DNA from: Chiua virens
Lineage: Eukaryota; Basidiomycota; Agaricomycetes; Boletales; Boletaceae
Direction: 5' to 3'
Length of the DNA: 64,000 bases
Assembly (NCBI GenBank): GCA_019787685.1
Contig: JAHNUO010000003.1
Span: 2,232,001 to 2,296,000 of the forward strand
The position numbers were made by a program, and so were the translations under genes. Positions within the stretch are counted from its first letter, which is position 1; every line of letters begins with the position of its first letter. The notes under the pieces were generated by a model. The model did not search any database and was not told the origin of the DNA. It was given only the letters and a program-made list of their open reading frames with translations. Positions 44,495 to 56,150 of this stretch are shown piece by piece.

Positions 44495-45890
44495 CATCCC
44501 TCACCTATAGGTTAGATTCTTCCGACCTTGTGTTTCGCAAACGAATGCATGTATGTTGGCTCCCGGTACATCTATGTAATAGGACACGGACGGCATTGTT
44601 CCCAGCGTAACTTGAAGCAGAATGACTGTAGTGTCGTTCTCACACTTAAAGTTCACAACCGAACGTGTCTTTGGCGGACAAGACACGACCGCATGCAGGA
44701 TAAAAAGGGCGCCTTGGACCTTGAGTACTTGAGTCTTGACCCGGAACCGGCGCCCATTGCACGGGAATATGGACGAAAAGCTACGAGGCAGTTCACATAC
44801 TATCATTCAACCGTACTCAGGCTCTGCGGTGTCCGGTTCACATCCAAGGCAAAACTAGTCGTCTGATCAGCATGAGAGCGGTTTCAGAAAAGGTCTTGTG
44901 TAGCTCTACGACGAACTGGTACACTGCCAGCGGGAGAAGAACGATCAACTATTGAGCTTGGCCTTCAAGTTTTCAAGGTCAGATTCAAATGCGACCCTTG
45001 AAGCTTGAATAACAAGACGGGTGCAGTGACAACTATATGGAGCGAATCGGACACGGCTACTATCAAGAACCCACTTTGCGAGAAGACCGGCCCGGGAAGT
45101 GGAGCAAAAAAATGAGCCAAACCAAAAAGCACAGAATCCAAAGAGTCCGTACAGACCGACAGAATGAATGCACAAACGCACGATAAAGGGAGCATAGAGT
45201 CAGATTTGCCGGGTCTTTTGCAGGAATTTGCAGGAACGCATAGACGTTTGAGGTTCGACAGATTTCGGCATCGAACCCTGTCTATAACGTAGCTGTCTCG
45301 ATGTTGTTGCTCTCCGTTAGACATGGCAAGGATAAGCGTGGAGGGAAGTGTATGTTGGGAAGCCAAAAGGTTGACAGTCACAAACTATCGTTCTTGGAGT
45401 CGCACTTTCATCCATTGATAGTGTCGTGCAAATTCAAGCTGAAATTGAATCTGTAATCGAAGTTGTGACGCAGGTGACCCATCAAAAGGATGATACTGAG
45501 TATTACTGACGTCTCAGATACTTACAACTTGAAGAATCAAACGACTGCTGTGCCAAGACAAGCAAAAGTACATAAGAGCGGCCGAGCCGCGTCCGGAATA
45601 GTCAAGGGCCTCGAGGCGACTCCGAGCTTGAAGGCGAGGCGGTCGAAGACGCCCATTACCGTACGGTGAGGGCAATCAATATCGACGAAGGGGGAGTCGT
45701 CACCATGGCCGATGGGAAGCACTGCCAGGTGACGGTGCAGGTCTGAAGAATCCAACTTGAATGCTAGGGACAAGAGTAGAGGTGAGGTGCCACCAGCAGA
45801 CGTTCAAGTTACGGTCTCGTGGCAGGGGCGTGCCCGGGGTATAGTCTGATGCGATGCAGTCACTGACCTGTCTTTGATGCACGGAATTGC
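44495..45890. other. Duplicated 3' spacer of copy b
   Basis: No gene recognised. Stretches such as TTCCGACCTTGTGTTTCGCAAA and the TTTGAGGTTCGACAG region at about 45250 recur behind the copies at 48346 and 51764, showing that the duplications included non-coding DNA. Confidence 0.5.
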
Positions 45891-47640
45891 AATGGGAAAC
45901 TTCGAGTCGCAAAAGTCGACTCGGAAAGGACACAAACGCCATACAAAATGTCCACGTTTCGGTGGTCTTGTCGGTTCCAAATGGCACTACAGTGTGTATA
46001 TAAGTATGCCCTTGAATTCTCTTGTCAGTTTCTTCCCCCTTATTCGTCGTCCGGATTGGTGCTCTCCTCTCGCAACGGTTTTCCCTCCTACTAGTGGTAT
46101 CCGACGAGAACAAACCCCTTCCATGATATCCGGGTTCGAAAAGATGTTCGTAGCACCCGGCTTCTTCGCATACATCGCTGTACTCGCAACGATCGCACTA
46201 AGCATTATCGTGTATTTCGGTCCCAAGTCCGTCCTCTTTTGTCTCTCCCTGGTTCACTCTAACATTCATCCAAGATACGGAACAAAGAATATAACACGGT
46301 TTGGTATATTTAAGTTTGCATTACCATCCGAGTCGGAGGTATCAGCGTTAGCGTCACGACTGGTCTTAGCGCCGCTATAGTTGTCATCTCCGTGCCAGTG
46401 ATGGGCTACAACCAGGTGCGTGAGTCCACACATCAGCATCATGTTTCCTTACGTCGTCCGTAGTTTAATCAATGGTTCACATTCTTCCTACTGGGCTTCG
46501 TGGTCGTCACATCGTAATTTATGTAAGTCTCTTTCAATACACATTGAGAATCCAACCTTTGACGTTGTATATACTAGTAGTGATAGAGGTCTATTATTTG
46601 AATGTTGCTCTGCTTCTACTCGGCACGGTGCGCGTTTCGTAACCACATGCCTGCATATATGCCATTGATTCGGAACTGTTCTTGTGCGTGCATGAGTACG
46701 TTTCAAGATTTTGGTTCCTGTTCGTTAACTCTGACTGTGGTTTGACAACCCACCCCCTATTAGATACGTCTTATGCCAGTGTCTTAATCACCTTACACGT
46801 TACGATACTCATCGATTTCACAAATCTCAGAATGCATTCCGTCTTTATCTTACTAATCCTCGAGAGGGGAGCCTGACGGGCGCGCAAACAGGACTGACAG
46901 CCCAAGAACCTCTCCCTCACACCAGACTTACAACCTGGACCCTGGGCCCCTCACTGGCACTTTACGACGCACCAATGTCCGTCACACGAGGTGACTCGAA
47001 AGAACAATGTCCTTGACAGAGTCCGCGTCGAACGACAGTCGTGAGTTTTGGCTCACAAGATGTACATTCGTATGCGCCGGGGCCCCACACCTCGCAAGGT
47101 ACCTCCAGGGTCAGGCACGGGTTGAACGCACCACTCCGCAGATGCCAATATTAACACACAATTCACTTATCAACCCTTCACATGCCAATGACGAATCGCT
47201 CGCGTCGACCAAACCCTACGGAACGCACATCGAGCAAGAAACAGACCCAAATCCATGTCCGCATTCCCTTCCTCGGACAACTTCCTCGCTGACGACAGCG
47301 CGTCGTACGTAATTGTGGGGGAAAGTTCAGGGTACCCCGAGTCCTTGAAAATGGCGAGCGCAGAGAGCAAGTATACCGTGTATGCGACGTCTGTCTCGGG
47401 GACAATGCCCATGTCGGGGCATCCAATTGCCCGCGAGAATAAGCGGCGAGATCGGCGGAGCAGCTCTGCGTCCCGGTCGCGGTGGTACCCAAAGGGGGTC
47501 GACGATGCAGAGCAACGATAAAGTTTGTGGAGTCATCAGCTGCCGCTAGGGGAAGAGGATGCGCGAGGGTTTTCAGGCGTGAGGCTGGTACCGCAGACAT
47601 TGCGGTCGTCGTCAGGCACGTAAGCGCCGGTGAGGTGTCG
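45891..47640 (+). pseudogene. NIPA transporter, partial decayed copy
   Basis: A truncated duplicate of 40270-42340. It begins within the middle of the gene: QTPSMISGFEKMFVAPGFFA and TIALSIIVYFGPKSVLF match QTPSLISDFKKMFIAPGFLA of the first copy. Later helices are broken by indels. The disordered tail is recognisable (MSAFPSSDNFLADDSASYV, ESKYTVYATSVSGTMPM, SSSASRSRWYPKGVDDAE), but ends in a TAA at 47519-47521 in place of an open frame. It lacks the 5' exons. Confidence 0.8.
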
Positions 47641-48345
47641 ACGCACTGCGGATGAGGTACCGGTAGAAGAACCACTGTGGGTTGGTGCGGGCGTCTTGTT
47701 TCTTCCATTTCATACCACTCACGAAATGAACCTTTTCTCTCCAGTCACAATGCTCTATCAGCCAGGACATTAGACGAAATCAATGCTTCGTTTAATCCCG
47801 ATTCTGTGCGTTTTTTCTCGACTCATTTCCGACGAATTAAGGCATCATGGCCATTTACTTATACAGTATAGGCGTTCAGGTAGACCACAGCAGCACGTTG
47901 GCCAATAAGTGTGGTGACTGCAGACTACTAGTAAGCTACTGGAAGTTCCCCGAAATCTTTGACTCTCACTTTTATCACCCCTGCTAAGAACCCGCCGTAG
48001 ATGTTCTTCCTGGCTAGTATGTTCCTACCAGTTGTCTCCTGGTGGTCTTAGTTCGAGGTCTGACTCTACCTCATGAGCGTCTAGGTCACACTCTCACATC
48101 TCGTGATATCTATTGACGCCGGGAGACGTCATCTATTTATGTGACAAGCCTGAGGCGCCCACGATCTGGAACGTATCCCTGGACAGGTGGAGGTGGAGCG
48201 AGCTTCCATTCAGATGGATATTAGTACTTTACTTGAACCGAGCACGCTGAAGTTGCATGTCTTAATCATATACATATAGGCGTACCCCCCGATATGTAGA
48301 CCCCGGCCTGCCTCACCGTCGACGCCAACCCCAAGTTTCACTAGC

Positions 48346-49658
48346 ATGGTGTCTCCCTTGTTCACTCTGGTCTACTTTGTCCCCCTCGCGCTGGCCGCGC
48401 CGACAAACTCGACGACTGCCGCCTGCCCCTCTTGCGATGCCAGTCATCATGTCACTGTGTGCAATCAACGCAGTGTTGTGGTCTTGCTGACCAGCTGCGG
48501 CCTCACGTTGCTCATCTGCGTGTGGCATGCTATACACCCGCCACTCCCTCTGCCATGCTGGAAATGGTACCGTATCCTCAAATCGCGATTTCGTTTTATG
48601 CTGGTCACCTTCATCACTCCAGAGGTCACGATTGCCTCTGCGATTGAGGAATGGTGTAAAGTCAAGCGGGTGACGAAGGACGCACGTGGTAAGTTCTCCA
48701 TCGTCAAGTTTCATGCCAGTGGCATGCTGGGTAATTGTCCATTCTTAGATAGCGGATGTGAGTGGTGGACGGGGACCCACAGCCACTTTGTCTTGAATGG
48801 TGGCTTTGTCCTTTGTGACGGCACAGGTCTTAGGGAAATAAAAGTCGACGAGTTCCTGCAGCTTTGGAGTGCCAAGGAACTAATCAATCCAATGATTACG
48901 GAAGCTGAAATCGAGGACAGGAGTTCGTCCAATGGCCTAGCGAAAGCGCTCCTCTTTATTCAACTCTCTTGGTTTATGATTCAAGTCCTCGTTCGGGTCG
49001 TGTACCAGTTCGTGGTGACGCTCATCGAGCTGGACACCGTGTGCATGGCATTCCTGACACTCCCGCTGATTTTTTGTTGGTGGAAAAAACCATTCTGCGC
49101 TGCACGTCCTCATATTTTCTACAAGCGTGATGCAACTGGTCATAGTTCTCCGGAGGTGTTGACGAAGGCCAACGACTCGCAACAGCTGCCGCCCGAGGTG
49201 AGTGCTATTCTGCATGAATTTGCCAGGGGGCAACTCATCGTGCTGAGAGATTGACACTTCCTTTTGCATAGGAATTCGTGACAATTACATCCGAAAGGGA
49301 TGACGATGACTTCTTATTTCCTACGGCTGGGAGTTCGTTCGTCCCGTTATGCGTCACTTGGGTGATATTCGGGGCTTTGCACCTCGTCGCATGGGATTAT
49401 GAATTCCCGACTGTACCCGAGAAGTTCCTGTGGCGTATGGCGTCACTTGCCTTGGCTGCGTCACCAATCGTCTACCTACTTCCGGTAATCATGAGAAACG
49501 GTCGCGAAGACACGAAGATCCTTTGTCTCATTTTTGTTATGCTCATAGGCATAACATCCCGCTTGCTGTTGGTTGCAATCATGCTAGCAAGCCTTCGTTC
49601 CCTTCCCTCTTCCGCGTATCAGATACCTCCGTGGACGACGTACATTCCTCACTTGTAA
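48346..49658 (+). CDS. Uncharacterised multi-pass membrane protein, copy c (intact)
   Basis: Two exons, 48346-49197 and 49272-49658, separated by GTGAGT...ATAG, give 412 residues. The start MVSPLFTLVYFVPLALAAP looks like a signal peptide. Hydrophobic segments follow at SVVVLLTSCGLTLLICVW, MLVTFITPEVTIASAI, ALLFIQLSWFMIQVLVRV and the LIELDTVCMAFLTLPLIF stretch. After the intron come three or four more, ending ITSRLLLVAIMLASLRSLP. Central motifs shared by all copies are HSHFVLNGGFVL, EFLQL, NPMI and EIEDRSSSNGLAKA. I recognise it as a family widespread and expanded in Agaricomycetes, but with no assigned function. Alternating NIPA sequence next to it comes from segmental duplication. Confidence 0.82.
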
Positions 49659-50600
49659 CCTTAAGTTTTTCCGACCTCGTGTTTCGCAAACAAGTGTATG
49701 TATGTCAACCCTCAGAAGATCCATATACGTACATAGAACAGAGACGGTCCCAGAGTAACTTCCAGCGTAATGATCGTAGTGTTCAGAGTCTGTCTCCCAT
49801 TCGAAGGTCGAACACGACAAAGTATTTGGCAGGACAAGACACGATCTGAGGCTAAACAGGACACCTCGAGAATTGAGTTTTGACCTGGGACCAATGCGTA
49901 CCCAAAAGAAAGCCCAGGGAGATCGAAGAAAGTTGCGGTACAATTTGCTGGTAGGATGCACATACTTCAACCGGCTCAGCCTCTTCAGTGCCTGATTCAA
50001 GTCCAAAATACGACTGAGATTGTTGTGTGAGCATCATGATGTGAGGGATCCTGCATGAATTTACGACGAACGGGTACCTGATTGTTGAACTTGGCCTAAG
50101 TTCCCAAAAGCCAGATTTGAATGCGAGAGGCGTATCGAGAACCCACTGTGCGAGAAGACCATGATTCTACTCCCAATGACGACCGGAAAGGTAGTCCCAC
50201 AGAACGGCAGTAGTGTAAGCGTAACTTGAAAGTCCATAGTAAACGGAGCATATAGACGAAGCGGCCGGGCTTCCGTCATTACAGACCAACCTTCTCGTGA
50301 TCGGATGTTTGAGGTTCGGCGGGTCTTAGCATCAATTTACAGTGCTAACGCGAAGCCTGAGCACTAGTAGACTGGCAGAGAAATGGACCTGTGGAAGTTG
50401 AAGGACACACAACTGATGTGAATGGGGTCAATGTATCACTGGACGAGGAAAATTTCGTGTCAGCATCGCACAGATGGCCCGACCGTATTGCCCACGTACA
50501 TATAATCACTGAGAATATCCAAGGACCTACGGAGAATCGAATATGACTGGTACTAACGGCGGAAAATTTTCTGGGGTGGAACTTTTTTTTCGCAATCGCG
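49659..50600. other. Duplicated 3' spacer of copy c
   Basis: No gene. It shares TTCCGACCTCGTGTTTCGCA (about 49670) and the GTTTGAGGTTCGGCGGG region (about 50307) with the equivalent spacers behind copies b and d. Confidence 0.5.
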
Positions 50601-51080
50601 AATGTCACGAAACTTGAATATTGAGTCCTTCCGAGTCTACCAAATTGAAAATTGCCGTCTACTCGAGCACGGAGTGCGAGCATATTGTGTATGCGACGCT
50701 TGTTGCGGGGATGCCGCCCATCTCGAGGGATCAGAGTGCCCACACAGACGAGCGTCAAGATCGGGGGAACAGCTTGATGTCGCGGCTGCGGTGGCCGGGT
50801 ACCCCGAAGGGATGGGCGATGAGGAGGAACAGGAGTGTTTGTGAGGTCATCGTTCGCCAGTGGAGGAAGAGGATGGGCAGGGGTTTGCAGCTATGAGACT
50901 GATGCCACAAACATCACGGTATGTTGGACTCTTGTACGCGCGATCGAACGTGCTCTATGGCAGCTACGCAGTGATTAGTAATACGGTAGAATCGAGTTTG
51001 TACCGCTACCGCCACGTACTCGCGGTTGACCCTCGTCGCACATCCCTGACTCCTTCAACGCGGTATTACGCGCCAGTGAA
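50601..51080 (+). pseudogene. NIPA C-terminal tail remnant
   Basis: Only the end of the NIPA tail survives. YSSTECEHIVYATLVAGMPP (from about 50660) matches the EHTVYATPVSGTMPM region at about 42080, and EEEDGQGFAAMRLMPQTSR (from 50860) matches EEEDAQGFAGVRLVPQTSR at about 42270. The two pieces are in different frames. No transmembrane exons are present upstream. Confidence 0.75.
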
Positions 51081-51763
51081 GTGTGGACCGAGTCACCGTG
51101 TGGGCGAGGTGATGGAAGCGAACACGCGCTGCGGACGGGCTGCTGGTAGGAGAACGGTTGTGTGGGTCGGTGTGGGGCGTTTTATTTCACTACTTACGAA
51201 ACGAAGTTGAACCCTTGACTGAGTTAGCTCACTTTGGGTTGGATACGCATGTTCATAGAACGTAGAACGTTTCTGCCGACTATGACACATACATTTGCAG
51301 GCTATTTCCGTGCCAGCGCACGCGCTTCCTTCTTGATCGTCACAGCGATGACTACGTTCGCATTGTCAGTGCACGCTGGTAGGTCTCTCGATTCCCTTGG
51401 TCCCCACTTTTCTCAATACTCATGAATCCTATGCTATGTTCTTGCCGGCTTAAGGGCCTGAGTTTACTCCCTAAGGGTTTAAGTCTCACTCCACATCTCG
51501 AGATCTTTGTGGACGGGAGCAGTCACTGGCATCCACTCACAACTTCTATTCAGATGCAGCTTCATACGGATAAACAAAGTCATTACGAGATTTTTTTACA
51601 TGAACCACAGTCTACAGAGCGCGCTGATGTTGCCTGCAACCAACGAGGCTGTTTCATTCGGATCGACAGTGTTGCAGTCACACGTCATTCACAGCCGCAT
51701 GCTCACCGTTAAGTAGACCCGGCCTCGCCGTCGATGCCCCCAACTTGAAGTCCCTCCCTAAGC
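51081..51763. other. Duplicated spacer before copy d
   Basis: No gene. The GAGGTGATGGAAG sequence near 51107 corresponds to the same sequence near 42355. The last 100 bp, with GGATCGACAGTGTTGCAGTC, resembles the region just before copy e (about 55475). Confidence 0.5.
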
Positions 51764-53060
51764 ATGCTTTCCCCCTTGTTCGTTTTGCACTACTTCGCAT
51801 CCCTCGCGCTGGCCACGCCGATAAACTCGACGACTACCGACTGCCCCTCTTGCGATCATGATGCCACCGCGTGTCATACACGCAGTGTTTGGAGTTTGTT
51901 GGCCAGCTGCGGCCTCACGTTGCTTATCTGCGTGTGGCATGCGATACACCCTGCACTCCCCCTGCCTCACTTTAAATGGTACCATATCGTTGCAACTCGC
52001 CTTTGTCTTATGCTCGTCGCCTTCATTGCTCCTGAGATCATCATCGTGTCCGCGGTTATAGAATGGTGTGAAGCCAAGCGGGTGACAAAGGAGATACATG
52101 GCAAGTTCTCCTTCATTTCGTCCTCTGGGATTCGAGGTAATAATTCGTCTTCAGACCGCGGATACCAATGGTGGACAAGGACCCACAGCCACTTCATCCT
52201 GAACGGTGGCTTTGTCCTCCGTGACGATACAGGTCTTTCAGAAATCAAGGTCGATGAATTCCTGCAACTTCTGGATGCAAACGAAATTCTGAATCCTATC
52301 ATCGCGGAAGCCGACATCAAAGACAAGAGCTCCTCTGGCGGCCTAGAAAAAGCAATCTTTATTGTTCAACTCTCTTGGTTTATGATCCAGGTCGTCGCTC
52401 GCCTCGTAAACCACCTCACGGTGACACTAGTCGAGTTGGACACGGTGTCCCTGGCCCTGCTAACGCTCCCGCTGGTTTTTTGTTGGTGGTATAAGCCACG
52501 TTGTGTTAAGCGTCCTCTTGTTTTTTACAAACGTGATGCAAACCGTCAAAACGATCCAGAGGTTTCCCCGGACAATGACTCACCGAATTTGTTGCTTGAT
52601 GTGGGTATCAACCTGCATGCTTTTCGTGGTAAACTGACATTGGACTGTTGTATACTCACAGGAAAATCGGACAATCAGGACTACAAGAAGGGCGGAGAAC
52701 TTTTTGTTTCCTGTGGGCACGGATCAACACTTGCCATGGTTCGCCTCGTTATTCCTCACGTGGATGATGTTTGGGGCTTTGCACCTCATGGCATGGGATT
52801 ATGAATTTCCGAGTGTAACCGAGAAGGACCTGTGGCGTGTGGCGTCACTTGCCTTGGCTGCATCGCCAATCTTTTTTCAGCTTGGTGCCATCATCGCAAA
52901 CGTCCACAAGACATTACTGGGCATTTGCTTTTCTCTTGTCGCCATCATAGGTATAGCATCCCGCTTGCTGTTGGTTGCCATCATGCTGGCAAGCCTTCGA
53001 GCCCTTCCTCCTTCCGCATATCAAATAATTCCATGGACGATGTACATTCCTCACTTGTAA
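51764..53060 (+). CDS. Uncharacterised multi-pass membrane protein, copy d (intact)
   Basis: Exons 51764-52600 and 52662-53060 give 411 residues. The donor is GTGGGT and the acceptor CACAG; splicing joins LLLD to ENRTIRTTRRAENFLFP, and the total length fits copy c (412). The start MLSPLFVLHYFASLALATP is signal-peptide-like. Membrane segments are SVWSLLASCGLTLLICVW, MLVAFIAPEIIIVSAV, AIFIVQLSWFMIQVVARL, VSLALLTLPLVFCWW, LFLTWMMFGALHLMAW, and the C-terminal ASRLLLVAIMLASLRALP. The shared central block HSHFILNGGFVLRDDTGL and ADIKDKSSSGGL is well kept. The open frames and exon lengths suggest a functional gene of unknown role. Confidence 0.82.
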
Positions 53061-55560
53061 CCTCAGATTCACATTTTTCCGACCCGAATTGTGTCTTTGC
53101 AAACGAATGTATGTATATCAAACTCCCGAAGGATCTGCAAAGGAAACGGACTGTCATTGTCTCCGAAGTGTAACTGATGGTGGTTCTCTCGCATTTGAAG
53201 GCAACCCCAGGCGAAGTCTCTGGTGGTGAAGCACGACCTGTAGACTGAACAGGACACCTTGAACCTCAAACTTTGACCCGCTGTGCGTGCCCATCGAAGA
53301 TGGGTGAGAAAGTTACAAGGCGGCTCGCTGACAGAATATACATATTTAACCGCACTCGAGCTCTGCGGTGTCCGGTTCAAATCACAGGCAAGAATGGGCT
53401 TGTCTGTATAACAGAGCGTGCAGCACGCCTACAGATCGAAAGTACACCCGCAAGTCCACAGTAAATGGAGCATATAGGCAGAGCGGCCAGGCTTCCGTCT
53501 CCTGAAGCCAATCCTCCGTGATCGGACGTTTGAGGCTCAACGGGCTTGGCACCAACCTACAGTTCCAGTAGGAAGTAAATTTGAAGTCGATGTCGATGTC
53601 GATGCATGTTGAACCTAGTCTGTTCATCGATGGCACTGCTACTCGTCAGACTATTGAGTGTTCGGAAGAATGACCCAAAGTGAAGTTGGATCAATCTGTG
53701 GCATTCAGAGCTATTCAGTGGTAAGAGAAGGGTATGGAAAACATGGTAGGGCACGGCCGACATGGGCACTCTGGTGCAGCGTGATCAGGCCAGAATGGCA
53801 GGAAATGGTGGGGGATGAAAAGAGGACGTCCGGAGGAAAATATTAACGCCTTGAACCACGTTGAGACGACCTATTGCACATACTGATGGGATCGAGGACG
53901 GTTATACGGATTCATATATTCACTTTCTAGTGGAGCCAGTGAAGGAGACAGGCGCGTAGGGTGCCCTGCGGGCGGTAACAAAGGTTGTGCACATTTGGGC
54001 AGTGCAAGGCTCAAGAGGTAGGTCCAACATAATCTTCCAATGTCAGGGTTGAGCTGAAGGAACAGTGAGGTCGTGTGCGAGAACTTGATTGCGGTTGATC
54101 ACTGATACAATGTGAGGATGGCTATAATACAAGCGCGAACTTGGAAGGGAATGTGAAGTGGAATCTCATTAAGTACTCAGTAGGGGAGCCAGCTACTACG
54201 ATGGAGACAGATAGATTCACTTCCGAGAAATTTACATGCTGTACCGATATGAGAAGAAACCGTCGAGGACCATCTATTGACCAAGGTGAGGCAATCCGAG
54301 ACGCGATACCGACGGAGACCATCCGAACGTCGACGGTACCCCCGTTCAACAAAGTCGTCGAACCTGAGCAAGCAAAAGGAAGCCCCAAACAAACATGGTC
54401 AAGGCGGGCCGATCGAAGGAACGACATTCACTACCAGTAAACATCTGAGCGGGGCCGCATCCGCTATCAAAAAATAAGGCGAAGGTGATCAAAAATCCAA
54501 AATCGAGGGATAGGAGAGCGTAAGGCGTGTTCACGTCTGGTAGGAAACCTGTCTTGGTCGGTGGAAGCAAGAGGCTCGATGCTGGCGGAGAGAGGAACAG
54601 TGATGCTGAGGGCGTGGGAGCACACCGAAACTTAAAGTTAAAACCATCTTGAATGATCTCCGAGTCTGTGCTACATAAAGGATACTTACTGAAGAATGAA
54701 GGTATGGGAGTGTCTGCTAGTATTATACTTTTGCGCATAACTTCTCAAGTTTTACTTCCAGTTGCACTGTGGTGGAACGCCGGACACAATTCCAGCCAAG
54801 ATGCATGCAGAGAAACATACTATGTAGTCACTGGCCCTGGGTGTTGACGAAGTGAATACATGCGATCGTGCCGGCGCGTCGCAATGGCTTTCATGCGTCT
54901 CGTCAACACGCGCGAGTCAACGAGCCCATCGCGCAGGCTATGGTTTCCGTGATACTCGTACTGCACCTTGCAAAATACATGTCATCATCACAGTGAGTCA
55001 GCGACTATCTCTCTAAAGGTTCTCTGTTACGGCTTCACCATCGTGACCGCGCTAGCAAATGATGTATTGACCTTTCTCATGCTATACTTTGTCCCCGGAT
55101 CGCTAGAAAAAATATCTGATACAGGTGCACGGGCCGCGCGCTTTTCCCAAGAACGAACACTTTTTTTACCCATTTGGGAGGCCCCTGCACCCGCGCCTTG
55201 CCGGGCCTGAAAGGGATGACTGCAAGAGCTGCGTTGTGTTGTACCTCGGGTAAATTCTCTTCAGCCCTTTGCACTGCCTGCCAGTGCTCCCTCTTTCTTG
55301 CTGGGTTCCATTTGCTATCTACTCGCCCGGGCCATTCATGTCTCAATGCTTCTCTTGACCTCCATGAAAAGAGGTGCTCTCGAATAGAGCAGACCTCTGT
55401 AACTGAGTCTTATTGTTAAAGGGATGGAATCAGCTTTTACTCGGCTCGCTGACATCCATGCAATTCTATTCGGATCGATGACGTTGAGGTCATATGTCAT
55501 TCACAGACCATGATGGACCATGGTCCCTGATAAGTATCCCAAAAACCTCGCGTCAATGTT
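53061..55560. other. Intergenic region; left end duplicated, rest without recognisable genes
   Basis: The first 500 bp repeat the spacer behind copies b and c (for example TTTTTCCGACCC near 53076 and GACGTTTGAGG near 53523). From about 53600 to 55450 I see only short frames without motifs or splice structure. Confidence 0.45.
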
Positions 55561-55580
55561 CTCCAGTTCCTCACATTCAG

Positions 55581-56150
55581 TCTGTTTCCCCCTTGTTCAC
55601 TCTGCTCTACTTTGCTTCCCTTGCGCTCGCAGCAAACTCGACATTTACCGAGTGCCCCTCTTGCGAGGCAACTACGTGCAATTATCGCAGTATCTGGACT
55701 TTGCTGGCCAGCTGCAGCCTCACATTTCTTATTTGTGTATGGCATGTGATACATCCGCCATTCCCACCCCCACTTCCACGCCATTGCAACACGCTTTTGT
55801 TTTATGCTGGTCACCTTCATCGCTCCTGAAACCATGATCCATTTCGCGCGGGAAGAGTGGATTGAAGCTAAGGGGATGATGGAATGCGTACATGACGTGT
55901 TTTCCATTTAAATGAACTCTATAAAATGGCGGGCGTAATCATCTATCTCAAACCAGGGATACAATTTGAGGGAAATACTAAATTCAATGATTACAGAGGT
56001 CGATATAAAGGACAGGAGTTCTTCCGACGGTCTGGCGAAAGCGATTATCGTTTGGTTCATGAACCACCTTACAGTAACACTGGTTGACCTGGCAGGACCG
56101 TGGCATGATGGGATCAAGTCGGCGCAACGCCGCAAGTTTGCCATGTCGTA
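55581..56150 (+). pseudogene. Membrane-protein family copy e, decayed
   Basis: The 5' part reads SVSPLFTLLYFASLALAANS and SIWTLLASCSLTFLICVWHV, without an ATG at the usual position. A deletion and frame change follow at about 55775, after which FMLVTFIAPETMIHFAREEW appears in another frame with a stop soon after. A third piece (LREILNSMITEVDIKDRSSS then DGLAKAII, WFMNHLTVTLVDL) lacks about 100 residues between. The C-terminal exon is absent. It is the most eroded of the five family copies and marks the right end of the array. Confidence 0.75.

Noticed and set aside
54122..54427. Minus-strand open frame of 101 codons
   Set aside because: No motif, no homologue in the array, overlaps an equally long plus-strand frame.
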